Of a stretch of 8,270 bases of DNA, positions 1-7,537 are shown one piece after another. Each line of letters starts with the position of its first letter. Within the stretch, counting starts at the first letter, position 1. The position numbers and the translations under genes are program-made. The stretch comes from a bacterium. GTDB lineage: Bacteria > Desulfobacterota_D > UBA1144. The stretch spans positions 5,376-13,645 of the forward strand of contig NZWF02000023.1 in assembly GCA_002701605.2 (NCBI GenBank), written 5' to 3'. The notes beneath the pieces are model-generated. The model searched no databases and was not told where the DNA came from. It saw only the letters and a program-made list of their open reading frames with translations.

Positions 1-357
1 ATAGCGATGTACCTTCAAAATGTTGACAGTGTTTATGACCTTAAATGGTCTGATAAGGTTAGCTACAAAGACATACACCATAGAACTGAATATGAATTTT
101 CTAAATATAATTTCGAACTTGCAGATGTTTCGATGCTCAAAGACTTTTTCAATTCATCAAAAAAAGAATGTCTTAATTTAATTAAAAACAACCTACCATT
201 GCCTGCTTATGACTATTGTTTGAAATGTTCACATTTATTTAATTTGTTGGATGCAAGAGGAAGTATTAGTGTAACGGAAAGAGCAAGATATATTTTAGAA
301 ATCAGAGAACTTGCAAAAAACTCAGCAAGCTTATATATGGAACAATATGAAAAATAG
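1..357 (+). CDS. glyQ: Glycyl-tRNA synthetase alpha subunit, 3' part (partial)
   Basis: This is the C-terminal portion (about 118 residues) of the alpha subunit of the alpha2-beta2 class II glycyl-tRNA synthetase, the cytoplasmic enzyme that charges tRNA-Gly. The open frame enters from the left edge in frame 1 and ends at a TAG at 355-357, so the start and most of the catalytic core lie outside the window. Family landmarks are clear: [16 protein letters not shown] near the start, YNFELADV, then [38 protein letters not shown], which closely follows the end of E. coli GlyQ as I remember it. The internal ATG at 7 is not a real start, because the preceding codons (Ile-Ala) continue the family sequence. 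The 3' end overlaps the glyS start by 11 bases, which suggests translational coupling of the two subunits. Identification is near certain. Confidence 0.97.
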   Translation: MAMYLQNVDSVYDLKWSDKVSYKDIHHRTEYEFSKYNFELADVSMLKDFFNSSKKECLNLIKNNLPLPAYDYCLKCSHLFNLLDARGSISVTERARYILEIRELAKNSASLYMEQYEK

Positions 358-2428
358 AGATAAAATTGAATTTTTTTCCGAAATATATGTTGAAGAGTTA
401 CCAGCCAGACTCGTTAACGATTTAGGTTTACAATTAAAAAATAACTTCATCAAAGGATTGGCTGAATATAATATTGAATATTTGGATATCATTTCAAAAA
501 ATACTCCTAGAAGACTTACTATTTATATAAATGGGTTAGATAAAAAAACTAAAGATAAGAAAGTTGAAATTTGGGGACCCCCTAAAAAAATATGCTTTGA
601 TAACAAGGGGAAGCTTTTAAAACCTGGATTAGCTTTTTTAGATAAAAATGGAATTGAAGAGAAAGAATTAAAATTCAAGGAAAAGAATAATTCAGAATTT
701 CTTTATTTAAACAAAAAGATCAAAGGATCTCCTAATAAGGAAAATCTAAAAAATATTTTATGTAATTCTCTTAGAAATATAAATAATAAAAAATTTATGA
801 GATGGGGTGAAGGAAAATTCCCTTTTGTTAGGCCTATAAAAAATATTTATGCAAATTTCGATAACAGTTTTATTAAAATTAAATTTGAGAATATAAAAAG
901 CAAAAACCTTATTCTCGGTCATAGATTTTCCAAATTAGAAACAAATAAAATAAAATCTTATTCTGATTATTTAAAATTTTTAAAAAAAGGAAAAGTCATA
1001 CTGTGTTTTAAAGAAAGAAAAGCAAAAATTATCTCTGAAATAAATAAAATAGAAAAAGAAAAAAAATTTTTTATTAACAAAGACCAAGATTTATTAGATC
1101 ACGTTGCAAATCTTACAGAATTTCCAATGGTATTAATCGGTAAATACAATAAAGATTTCTTAAAAATTCCCAAAGAAGTAATTAATTCTGTTATGAAAAA
1201 TCATCAAAAATATTTTTCAATATACAAAAACGACAACCATAAAGAACTCGTTGAAAGTTTTGCATTTGTTGCTGGCTCACCTTTTTTAAATTCTAAGACT
1301 GTAATTAGTGGTAACGAAAAAGTATTAGCTGCTCGTCTTAGCGATGGAAAATTCTTTTACGAAGAAGATTCAAAATTAGGATTAAATAAAATTCGTGAAA
1401 AAATTGATTCAATTACTTTCATAGATGGAGTTGGAACCTATGGGAATAAAGCAAAGAGAATTGTGGAAATAGCAAAAAAACTTAATATTCTTGGTAATTT
1501 TGATTTGGAAATTGAAAAAATTGAAGCATCAGGTGATTTATGCAAAGCGGACCTTGCTTCACAAATGGTATTTGAATTTCCAGAGCTCCAAGGGATAATT
1601 GGGGAATATTACTACAAAAACGTAGACACCGAAGTCAGTGAAGCACTGCGCCAGCATTATTTACCAAAAGGAAGAAGTGATGAGTTGCCAAATACAATTT
1701 TATCAAAAATCATAAGCTTGTCAGACAGATTCGATAATCTAGCATCAGCTTTTTCTTTAAAGCTATATCCTACCGGTAGCTCAGATCCTTATGGACTTAG
1801 GAGGAGTTGTATAGGTATAATTAGAATAACCGAGAGTCTTGATATAAAAATAGATTTAAATGAAATCTTAGATAATTCATTTGCTCAAGTTGATTTGGGC
1901 ATAAAAAATAAAACTGATAAGGAATCGAAGCAAAAGGCAAAAAATTTTATACTTGATAGAATTAAAAACTATTATGTTGAGAATGGCTTCAGTGTAAATA
2001 TATTGAACTCAGTATTAAAAACAGATAAAGAGATAAATATTAAATCAATATCAAATAAGATTAATGCTATAAAAAATCTTAATGAAACACCTGAACTGGA
2101 AAAAGGTGTGGAAATATTTAAGAGATTAAAAAATATAACAAAAGATAATAATTCTGAAAATATTAATGAAACCCTTTTAGCCAATAATTATGAGCAAGAT
2201 TTGTATACCGAAATAAAAAGAATTGAAAGATTTTACAATGAAAATTCAGACAACAGAGACTCTGAAATATGTTTATATGAAATTATAAAATCTTTTGATA
2301 AACTTGCTAATTTCTTTGAACATGTATTGGTAATGGATAAAAATGAAGAAATAAAAAATAACAGAATTAATTTGTTAACAAGATTCAAGAATTTAATTTC
2401 TGAATTTAGTAATCTTTCAGAACTTTAA
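347..2428 (+). CDS. glyS: Glycyl-tRNA synthetase beta subunit
   Basis: This encodes the beta subunit of the two-subunit glycyl-tRNA synthetase, which recognises and binds tRNA-Gly while the alpha subunit performs aminoacylation. I chose the ATG at 347, giving 693 residues, close to the usual length of about 690. The open frame extends up to a TTG at 311, but that extension lies in the conserved end of glyQ and has no family character. Visible landmarks are the N-terminal EELPARLV (GTEELP-like), [15 protein letters not shown] near residue 286, [42 protein letters not shown], and [13 protein letters not shown] near 475-486. A C-terminal DALR-like anticodon-binding region ends in [22 protein letters not shown]. 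The protein is very Lys/Asn/Ile rich, as expected for an AT-rich genome. The start has only a weak GGAA upstream and sits in the glyQ end, so coupled translation is likely. No frameshift or missing motif is seen. Confidence 0.97.
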   Translation: MKNRDKIEFFSEIYVEELPARLVNDLGLQLKNNFIKGLAEYNIEYLDIISKNTPRRLTIYINGLDKKTKDKKVEIWGPPKKICFDNKGKLLKPGLAFLDKNGIEEKELKFKEKNNSEFLYLNKKIKGSPNKENLKNILCNSLRNINNKKFMRWGEGKFPFVRPIKNIYANFDNSFIKIKFENIKSKNLILGHRFSKLETNKIKSYSDYLKFLKKGKVILCFKERKAKIISEINKIEKEKKFFINKDQDLLDHVANLTEFPMVLIGKYNKDFLKIPKEVINSVMKNHQKYFSIYKNDNHKELVESFAFVAGSPFLNSKTVISGNEKVLAARLSDGKFFYEEDSKLGLNKIREKIDSITFIDGVGTYGNKAKRIVEIAKKLNILGNFDLEIEKIEASGDLCKADLASQMVFEFPELQGIIGEYYYKNVDTEVSEALRQHYLPKGRSDELPNTILSKIISLSDRFDNLASAFSLKLYPTGSSDPYGLRRSCIGIIRITESLDIKIDLNEILDNSFAQVDLGIKNKTDKESKQKAKNFILDRIKNYYVENGFSVNILNSVLKTDKEINIKSISNKINAIKNLNETPELEKGVEIFKRLKNITKDNNSENINETLLANNYEQDLYTEIKRIERFYNENSDNRDSEICLYEIIKSFDKLANFFEHVLVMDKNEEIKNNRINLLTRFKNLISEFSNLSEL

Positions 2429-2433
2429 TAATT

Positions 2434-2439
2434 GGAGGG
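2434..2439 (+). promoter_or_regulatory. Strong ribosome binding site deciding the ppdK start
   Basis: GGAGGG lies 4 bases before the ATG at 2444 and falls in the 15-base gap after the glyS stop. It selects ATG 2444 over the in-frame TTG at 2432, which overlaps the Shine-Dalgarno sequence itself. It is the best ribosome binding site in the plus-strand unit, consistent with a high translation level for PPDK. Confidence 0.85.
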
Positions 2440-2443
2440 CATA

Positions 2444-5182
2444 ATGGGAACTAACAAAAAAAATAACAATTTTGTCTATTTTTTTGGAAACAAAAAGGCA
2501 GACGGAAAAGGTTCCATGAAAGAAATTCTTGGTGGCAAAGGTGCTGGTTTAGCCGAAATGACTGAAATTGGTATTAATGTTCCACCTGGCTTTACAATTT
2601 CAACAGAAGTATGTGGAATATTTTATGATAATAAAAAAAGTGTCCCCAAAGAAATTAATCAACAAATTGAAGAAAATGTAAAAAAACTGGAAAAAATGAC
2701 AAAGAAGAATTTCGGAGATGCAAAAAATCCTTTACTTGTATCAGTTAGATCAGGAGCAATGTTTTCCATGCCTGGAATGATGGATACAATATTAAATTTA
2801 GGTTTAAATGACAAAACTGTTTTAGGAGTAATTGAAAAATCAAAAAATGCTAGATTTGGCTGGGATTCCTACAGAAGATTTATACAAATGTTTTCTGATG
2901 TTGTACTTAAAGTAGACAAAGAACTTTTTGAAGACAAATTAGAAGATCTAAAAAGAAAAAAGAATGTTAAACATGATGTTGACTTGGATCATAATTCATT
3001 AAAATCTTTAGTTCAGGACTATAAAAAAATAGTTAAATCAAAAACTGGAAAAAACTTCCCTCAAAATCCAAAAGACCAGCTATTCAGTGCGATCAATGCC
3101 GTTTTTCTTTCATGGAACAATGATCGTGCAATTTTTTATAGGAAACAATATGACATTCCTTCAGAAATTGGTACTGCTGTGAATGTTCAATCAATGGTAT
3201 TTGGAAATATGGGTGATGACTGTGGAACTGGTGTTGGATTCACTAGAGATCCACTCTCAGGTGAAAAGGAATTATTTGCGGAATATCTTCTAAATGCACA
3301 AGGAGAAGATGTAGTAGCAGGGATTAGAACTCCTAAAAATATTAAGACTATGCAAAGAGAAATGAGAAAAGTTCATTCGCAAATTGAGAACACTGCTAAA
3401 ATTTTAGAAAGACATTTTAAAGATATGCAAGATTTTGAATTTACTATTGAGAGTGAAACATTGTTTTTATTACAAACTAGATCAGGTAAGAGATCGGGTA
3501 TTGCTGCTGCGAAGATTGCATGTGATATGGTAAAAGAAACCTTAATTACAAAAGAAGAAGCAGTATTAAGAGTTGAGCCAGAACATCTAGAACAATTTCT
3601 TTTCCCCATATTTAATCCAGAAGATAAAAAGAAATTTGAAGAGCTAACAAAAGGATTAGCAGCATCGCCAGGTGCAGCTTCAGGGAGAGTAGCATTAGAT
3701 GCTCAAACTGCAGTGGAGTTAAGCAAAAAAGGTAAAAGAGTTATATTGGTAACTAAAGAGACAAGTCCCGATGATATTCATGGAATGGCAGCTGCACATG
3801 GACTGCTTACTGCGAGAGGTGGAAGAACTAGTCATGCAGCAGTAGTGGGAAGACAAATGGGGAAAGTTTGTGTTGTAGGTGCAGAAGAAATTAAAGTTGA
3901 CATGTCTAAAAGAGTTTTTAGTGTTGATAACAAAGTAATAAATGAAGGAGATTATATCTCCATCGATGGTTTTGAAGGGAAAGTTTATGCTGGAGATATT
4001 CCAGTTGTTGCGTCTGAAGTTATACAAGTCATGCAAGGAAATATGAGGGAAATAGCATCAGAAAGATACCAAGTTTTTTCAACCATACTCAAATGGGCCG
4101 ATAAATTTAGGACACTAAATATTAGGACTAATGCAGACATTCCTGCTGATGCTGAGACTGCAATTAAATTTGGTGCTGAGGGAATTGGTTTATGTAGAAC
4201 CGAACATATGTTCTTTGCTGAAGATAGAATTAAAATTATGCAGGATATGATTTTGTCGAACAATCAAAAAGATAGGATTTTGCATTTGAACAAACTTCAA
4301 GAAATGCAAAAAGAAGATTTTATAGGATTGTTCACTGCAATGAATGGATATCCATGTACAATTAGACTCCTGGATCCACCTTTACATGAATTCTTGCCCA
4401 ACAGAGAAGACCTAATGTTGGCAATCAAAGAAATGGAGATAACTGGGAACAATCAACAATTATTAGATGAGAAAATCAAACTTTTAGAAAGGGTTGAAGA
4501 ACTTCATGAGTTCAATCCCATGTTAGGACTTAGAGGTTGTAGATTGGGAATTACTATGCCAGAAATTACTAAAATGCAAGCTAATGCAATATTTGAAGCT
4601 GCTATTGAAGTAGAAAAGAAAAAAATTAAAGTATTACCAGAAATAATGATCCCACTTGTAGGAATGGTTAGTGAATTTAAATATCAAAAGGACATAATAG
4701 ATAATGTTGCTAAGAAAACTTTAGGAAAGAAAAAGATATCTTATATGGTGGGAACAATGATTGAGGTTCCAAGAGCCACAGCTGTAGCAGATCAGATCGC
4801 TAAAGAAGCAGAATTCTTCTCTTTTGGAACTAATGACTTAACACAAACTGTATTTGCATATTCACGAGATGATGCAGCAAAATTTATTAATACTTACATG
4901 GAAACACCAGTGACGATCGATGGAAAAACTGCAGAAATTCTTGAGAAAGATCCATTTGCAAGTATTGATAGAGATGGTGTCGGTGAATTTATGAAAATTG
5001 GTTTAAATAAAGGTAGATCTACAAGAGAAGATTTGAAAGTTGGAATTTGCGGAGAACATGGTGGAGATCCAAGTTCAATTGAGTTTTGTCATAATATCGG
5101 CTTAAATTATGTAAGCTGCTCTCCATTTAGAGTTCCAATAGCAAGATTGGCAGCAGCTAGAGTTGCTTTAACCAATAAATAA
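2444..5182 (+). CDS. ppdK: Pyruvate, phosphate dikinase
   Basis: PPDK interconverts pyruvate + ATP + phosphate with phosphoenolpyruvate + AMP + pyrophosphate in the cytoplasm, serving gluconeogenesis or PPi-linked glycolysis. From ATG 2444 it has 912 residues and all three domains. The N-terminal nucleotide-binding domain shows LGGKGAGLAEM, SVRSGAMFSMPGMMDT, VQSMVFGNMGDDCGTGVGFTRDP and LFLLQTRSGKR. The central swivelling domain carries TARGGRTSHAAVVGR with phosphocarrier His464 (equivalent to His455 of the Clostridium symbiosum enzyme). The C-terminal PEP/pyruvate barrel has GLCRTEHMF, RLLDPPLHEF, GTMIEVPRA, FFSFGTNDLTQ and GICGEHGGDPSS with catalytic Cys869, then SCSPFRVPIARLAAA at the end. 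His464 and Cys869 are both intact. It is somewhat longer than the 874-residue clostridial enzyme; part of the excess appears to be an insertion around residues 819-830. It is probably co-transcribed with glyQS and converges with RNase Y. Confidence 0.98.
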   Translation: MGTNKKNNNFVYFFGNKKADGKGSMKEILGGKGAGLAEMTEIGINVPPGFTISTEVCGIFYDNKKSVPKEINQQIEENVKKLEKMTKKNFGDAKNPLLVSVRSGAMFSMPGMMDTILNLGLNDKTVLGVIEKSKNARFGWDSYRRFIQMFSDVVLKVDKELFEDKLEDLKRKKNVKHDVDLDHNSLKSLVQDYKKIVKSKTGKNFPQNPKDQLFSAINAVFLSWNNDRAIFYRKQYDIPSEIGTAVNVQSMVFGNMGDDCGTGVGFTRDPLSGEKELFAEYLLNAQGEDVVAGIRTPKNIKTMQREMRKVHSQIENTAKILERHFKDMQDFEFTIESETLFLLQTRSGKRSGIAAAKIACDMVKETLITKEEAVLRVEPEHLEQFLFPIFNPEDKKKFEELTKGLAASPGAASGRVALDAQTAVELSKKGKRVILVTKETSPDDIHGMAAAHGLLTARGGRTSHAAVVGRQMGKVCVVGAEEIKVDMSKRVFSVDNKVINEGDYISIDGFEGKVYAGDIPVVASEVIQVMQGNMREIASERYQVFSTILKWADKFRTLNIRTNADIPADAETAIKFGAEGIGLCRTEHMFFAEDRIKIMQDMILSNNQKDRILHLNKLQEMQKEDFIGLFTAMNGYPCTIRLLDPPLHEFLPNREDLMLAIKEMEITGNNQQLLDEKIKLLERVEELHEFNPMLGLRGCRLGITMPEITKMQANAIFEAAIEVEKKKIKVLPEIMIPLVGMVSEFKYQKDIIDNVAKKTLGKKKISYMVGTMIEVPRATAVADQIAKEAEFFSFGTNDLTQTVFAYSRDDAAKFINTYMETPVTIDGKTAEILEKDPFASIDRDGVGEFMKIGLNKGRSTREDLKVGICGEHGGDPSSIEFCHNIGLNYVSCSPFRVPIARLAAARVALTNK

Positions 5183-5186
5183 ATAA
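5183..5186. other. Convergent ppdK / rny junction without a terminator
   Basis: Only 4 bases separate the ppdK stop (TAA, 5180-5182, plus strand) from the rny stop (TAA, 5187-5189, minus strand). The sequence contains an AT-only palindrome, TAATTAATTA (5184-5193), but no GC-rich stem with a T-run on either strand nearby. Transcripts from both sides therefore probably read into each other, or end Rho-dependently or by processing. Confidence 0.7.
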
Positions 5187-6743
5187 TTAATTAGCGACCG
5201 ATGAAACTCTGACCTCTCTCACAACAGTAATTTTTACATTTCCAGGATAAGAAACTTCTTCTTCAATTTTCTTCGCTATATCATGAGATAATATAGTTGC
5301 TTCATCATCATTAACCTTATCACTTTGAACCATAACTCTTACCTCTCTACCAGCCTGAATAGCAAAGCACTTATCTACACCATTAAATGATTGAGCTATA
5401 TCTTCTAGTTCTTTTACTCTTTTGATATATGATTCATAAGATTCTTTTCTCGCTCCAGGTCTAGCTGCGGATATTGCATCTGCAGATTGAACAAGAAGAC
5501 AATAGAGACTATCGGGGTTATCAGTATGTGAAAGTTCAACTGCATCTATAACCTCTTTTGGCTCGTTATATTTTTTAACTAACTCAGCACCTAAATCATC
5601 ATGGCTACCTTCCATGTCATGATCCACGGCCTTTCCAATGTCGTGAAGCAATCCTGCTCTCTTTGCAAGTTTAGGATCGAGTCCAACCTCAGCTGCTAAA
5701 ACTCCACAAAGTTGAGCAACCTCTAATGAATGATCTAAAATATTTTGAGAATAAGATGTCCTGTATTTCATCCTACCCACCAAAGTAACTAAATCTGGAT
5801 GCATATTACTAAGTCCTAATTCAAGTATTGCATCATCACCTAACTTTCTAAGCTCTTTACCAAGTTGTGATTCTATCTCTTCAACTATTTCTTCGATCCT
5901 TCCTGGATGTACTCTTCCATCATCTAAAAGCTTCTTTATAGCCCTAGAGGCAATTTCTCTTCTTAGTGGATTATGAGAAGAAACAGTAACAACTCCTGGA
6001 GTATCATCAATAATTATATCAACACCAGTTTTAAGTTCTATTGTTCTAATATTTCTTCCTTCTTTACCTATAATCCTACCTTTCATATCATCACTGGGAA
6101 GATTAACAACTGATGCAGTTTTCTCTGAAGTATATGATGCTGCATATTTTTGAATTGCAAGTGCAATTATGTTTTTTGATTTTCTTTCAGCATCATCTTG
6201 CATATCTTTCTCTATTTCTTTTATTCTTCTTGCCGAAATAATTTTAGCTTCATTTTCTACTGTTTTAATTAATTCTTCTTTTGCATCATCCCTAGAAAGT
6301 CCAGCAATAGATTCAATTTTTGTTTTAGCATCCTCTAAAATTTTCTCTAATTCGGTTTCTCTTTCACGATATTTTTCCATCAATTCCTCACATGAACTTT
6401 CTCTCATCTCAACTTGTGCTTCTTTTCTTGTTATATCCTTGAGCGAAGAGTCTAACTCTTTTTCTTTTTTATTTACCTCTGCTGTCCTTGAATCAATATC
6501 CTTCTTCAAGGAATCTATTTCTTGCTTAACTTTTTTCATTTGATTTTCTTTATAATTTCTCGCCTTTTTTTCTGTGTCTTTAATAATTTTATTAGCTCTA
6601 TTTTTTGCAGAAGAGATAATCCTCTCAGATTGGCTTTCTTTATTTTTTATATCAGAAATTAATTTTTGTCTGGATAAAAACCAAAACAAACTAAACCCTG
6701 CAATTAAACACCCTAAATATATTCCTATTTCAATTAAGTTCAT
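5187..6743 (-). CDS. rny: Ribonuclease Y (membrane-anchored endoribonuclease)
   Basis: RNase Y is a membrane-tethered, metal-dependent endoribonuclease that initiates mRNA decay in bacteria that use it instead of, or alongside, RNase E. With the ATG at 6743 it has 518 residues, matching the 520 of B. subtilis. The architecture is complete. A single N-terminal transmembrane segment (about residues 3-23, LIEIGIYLGCLIAGFSLFWF) is followed by a long charged coiled coil rich in Lys/Glu (about 25-190). The KH RNA-binding domain contains RIIGKEGRNIRTIE with the GxxG loop at 226-229. The HD catalytic domain has LLHDIGKA with His367-Asp368, and the C-terminal region ends in NVKITVVREVRV. A 9-residue upstream extension beginning at a TTG (6770) is rejected because ATG 6743 has GGAGG six bases before it. 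The gene overlaps the end of the 5-formyltetrahydrofolate cyclo-ligase gene by 14 bases. Its usual neighbour, the YmdB-type phosphoesterase gene, is not in this window. Confidence 0.96.
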   Translation of the reverse strand: MNLIEIGIYLGCLIAGFSLFWFLSRQKLISDIKNKESQSERIISSAKNRANKIIKDTEKKARNYKENQMKKVKQEIDSLKKDIDSRTAEVNKKEKELDSSLKDITRKEAQVEMRESSCEELMEKYRERETELEKILEDAKTKIESIAGLSRDDAKEELIKTVENEAKIISARRIKEIEKDMQDDAERKSKNIIALAIQKYAASYTSEKTASVVNLPSDDMKGRIIGKEGRNIRTIELKTGVDIIIDDTPGVVTVSSHNPLRREIASRAIKKLLDDGRVHPGRIEEIVEEIESQLGKELRKLGDDAILELGLSNMHPDLVTLVGRMKYRTSYSQNILDHSLEVAQLCGVLAAEVGLDPKLAKRAGLLHDIGKAVDHDMEGSHDDLGAELVKKYNEPKEVIDAVELSHTDNPDSLYCLLVQSADAISAARPGARKESYESYIKRVKELEDIAQSFNGVDKCFAIQAGREVRVMVQSDKVNDDEATILSHDIAKKIEEEVSYPGNVKITVVREVRVSSVAN

Positions 6744-7320
6744 CACTTTCCTCCATGTTTTGCTTTTCAACTGAAATTACTTTCCCAATTTTAATATCAT
6801 GAGCTTCGGCTGAAAAATCTCTTATTAATCTTCTAGGTCTTAGAATCGCTAGGGTTTTTTTGGAATCAATGTTTTTCATAGCTTTATCATAAAAACCCCC
6901 TCCATAACCTAACCTTTTATTATTTTCATCTATTGCTAGGCAAGGGATTAAAAACAAGTCAATGTAATCAATGTTGGCTTTTTTTGCACCTTTATGAGGC
7001 TCCCCAACACCAAATTCACCTATTTTTAAATCATCTAAATCTTCTACCAAACCAAATTCTAGTAAATTCGAACTAACCAGTGGATAAAAAATCTCAATTT
7101 TCCTTTTTTTAAGATAATAAAAAATTTCTAGGGTATCTATTTCATGCCTAGTTGGAGAATAGATTGCCATCGACTTAAATTTAAGATCTTCAAGAAAATT
7201 GATGAAGTTGTTAATTATAATAGAATCAAAACTGCAACTTTCCGAAGAAGAACTTTCAGTTATCGTTCTTCTTATAGACTGTTTATTAAACTTTTGATAA
7301 TATCGACTTAATTCTCTCAA
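6730..7320 (-). CDS. ygfA: 5-formyltetrahydrofolate cyclo-ligase
   Basis: This enzyme (5,10-methenyltetrahydrofolate synthetase) uses ATP to convert 5-formyltetrahydrofolate to 5,10-methenyltetrahydrofolate, returning a storage or inhibitory folate to one-carbon metabolism. The protein has 196 residues, a normal length. Signatures in order are an N-terminal KQSIRR basic helix, MAIYSPTRHEIDT (the family's Y-P-x-R/E-x-D-T region), FGLVEDLDDLKIGEFGVGEPHKG, DLFLIPCLAIDENNKRLGYGGGFYDKAM with GYGGGFYD at residues 138-145 (substrate/ATP site), and the closing HDIKIGKVIS. The start is a TTG at 7320; no ATG or GTG lies before the conserved region, and AGGAAAGGG sits nine bases upstream. The first 35 bases overlap the ZapA-like gene and the last 14 overlap rny. 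The N-terminal region contains an unusual Ser-rich stretch, ESSSSESCS. The family call is secure; the exact start is less certain. Confidence 0.93.
   Translation of the reverse strand: MRELSRYYQKFNKQSIRRTITESSSSESCSFDSIIINNFINFLEDLKFKSMAIYSPTRHEIDTLEIFYYLKKRKIEIFYPLVSSNLLEFGLVEDLDDLKIGEFGVGEPHKGAKKANIDYIDLFLIPCLAIDENNKRLGYGGGFYDKAMKNIDSKKTLAILRPRRLIRDFSAEAHDIKIGKVISVEKQNMEESDELN
6750..6754 (-). promoter_or_regulatory. Ribosome binding site deciding the rny start
   Basis: On the minus strand GGAGG is followed by AAAGTG and then ATG at 6743. This near-ideal site lies within the 3' end of the upstream cyclo-ligase gene. It supports independent or reinitiated translation of RNase Y within a coupled operon, and it rejects the longer TTG-initiated frame. 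Confidence 0.85.
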
Positions 7321-7537
7321 AATTCTTATCCCTTTCCTTTCTTAAGGTAAGAACTTCAAAAACTGCATTAATTAGAAGAAGGTTAGATATTTCAAGTTTA
7401 GGAATAGAAGTATTTTTTAAATTGTGTCTTTCATAATTTTCATTAATATATTCTTCAATTTGGTCAATAACTTCCTGGTCACATTCCGTTTTTAATTTTA
7501 ACTTTTTATTTATGTGATTTAATTTTATTTCTCTCAC
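7286..7537 (-). CDS. zapA: ZapA-like cell division protein
   Basis: ZapA proteins bind and cross-link FtsZ filaments at midcell, promoting Z-ring assembly; they form coiled-coil dimers and tetramers in the cytoplasm. This 83-residue protein fits the fold in outline: a short N-terminal beta hairpin (IKLNHINKKLKLKTECDQEV), a first helix (IDQIEEYINENYERH), and a longer helix (LEISNLLLINAVFEVLTLRKERDKNFERIKSIL) in the position of the family's MAAL-x-x-x-x-EL segment. It is shorter than E. coli ZapA (109 residues), lacking much of the C-terminal coiled coil. Position supports the call: zapA next to 5-formyltetrahydrofolate cyclo-ligase is conserved in proteobacteria. The start is a GTG (7537) sharing its first base with the upstream TAG stop (TAGTG); with no clear Shine-Dalgarno site, translation is probably by termination-reinitiation. 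The sequence is divergent, so the call rests on fold pattern plus context. Confidence 0.75.
   Translation of the reverse strand: MREIKLNHINKKLKLKTECDQEVIDQIEEYINENYERHNLKNTSIPKLEISNLLLINAVFEVLTLRKERDKNFERIKSILSKV
7330..7338 (-). promoter_or_regulatory. Ribosome binding site for the TTG start of the cyclo-ligase
   Basis: AGGAAAGGG on the minus strand lies nine bases before the TTG at 7320, inside the end of the zapA-like gene. It is the main support for the unusual TTG start, since no other usable start codon precedes the conserved core of the protein. Confidence 0.6.

Noticed and set aside
311..346. N-terminal extension of GlyS from a TTG at 311
   Set aside because: The extra 12 residues come from the conserved glyQ coding end read in another frame; ATG 347 gives the standard family length.
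1972..2184. Minus-strand open frame of 70 codons opposite glyS
   Set aside because: It lies wholly inside the conserved glyS gene on the other strand, with low-complexity Phe/Ser/Leu-rich translation and no family character.
3373..4263. Three minus-strand open frames (3373-3609, 3719-4036, 3985-4263) opposite ppdK
   Set aside because: ppdK is continuous and fully conserved through this region; the antisense translations show no recognisable domains and are expected shadows of its codon use.
5184..5193. Palindrome TAATTAATTA as a bidirectional terminator
   Set aside because: It is AT-only, ten bases, without loop or flanking T-run; it is expected by chance in such AT-rich DNA and would not form a stable stem.
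6744..6770. N-terminal extension of RNase Y from a TTG at 6770
   Set aside because: ATG 6743 has an ideal GGAGG six bases before it and begins directly with the transmembrane segment, as in the family.
6169..6774. Plus-strand open frames (6169-6543, 6574-6774) opposite rny, with hydrophobic, membrane-like translations
   Set aside because: The Ser/Phe/Leu-rich hydrophobic look is the reverse complement of the Lys/Glu-rich coiled coil and transmembrane part of RNase Y; these are not genuine membrane proteins.
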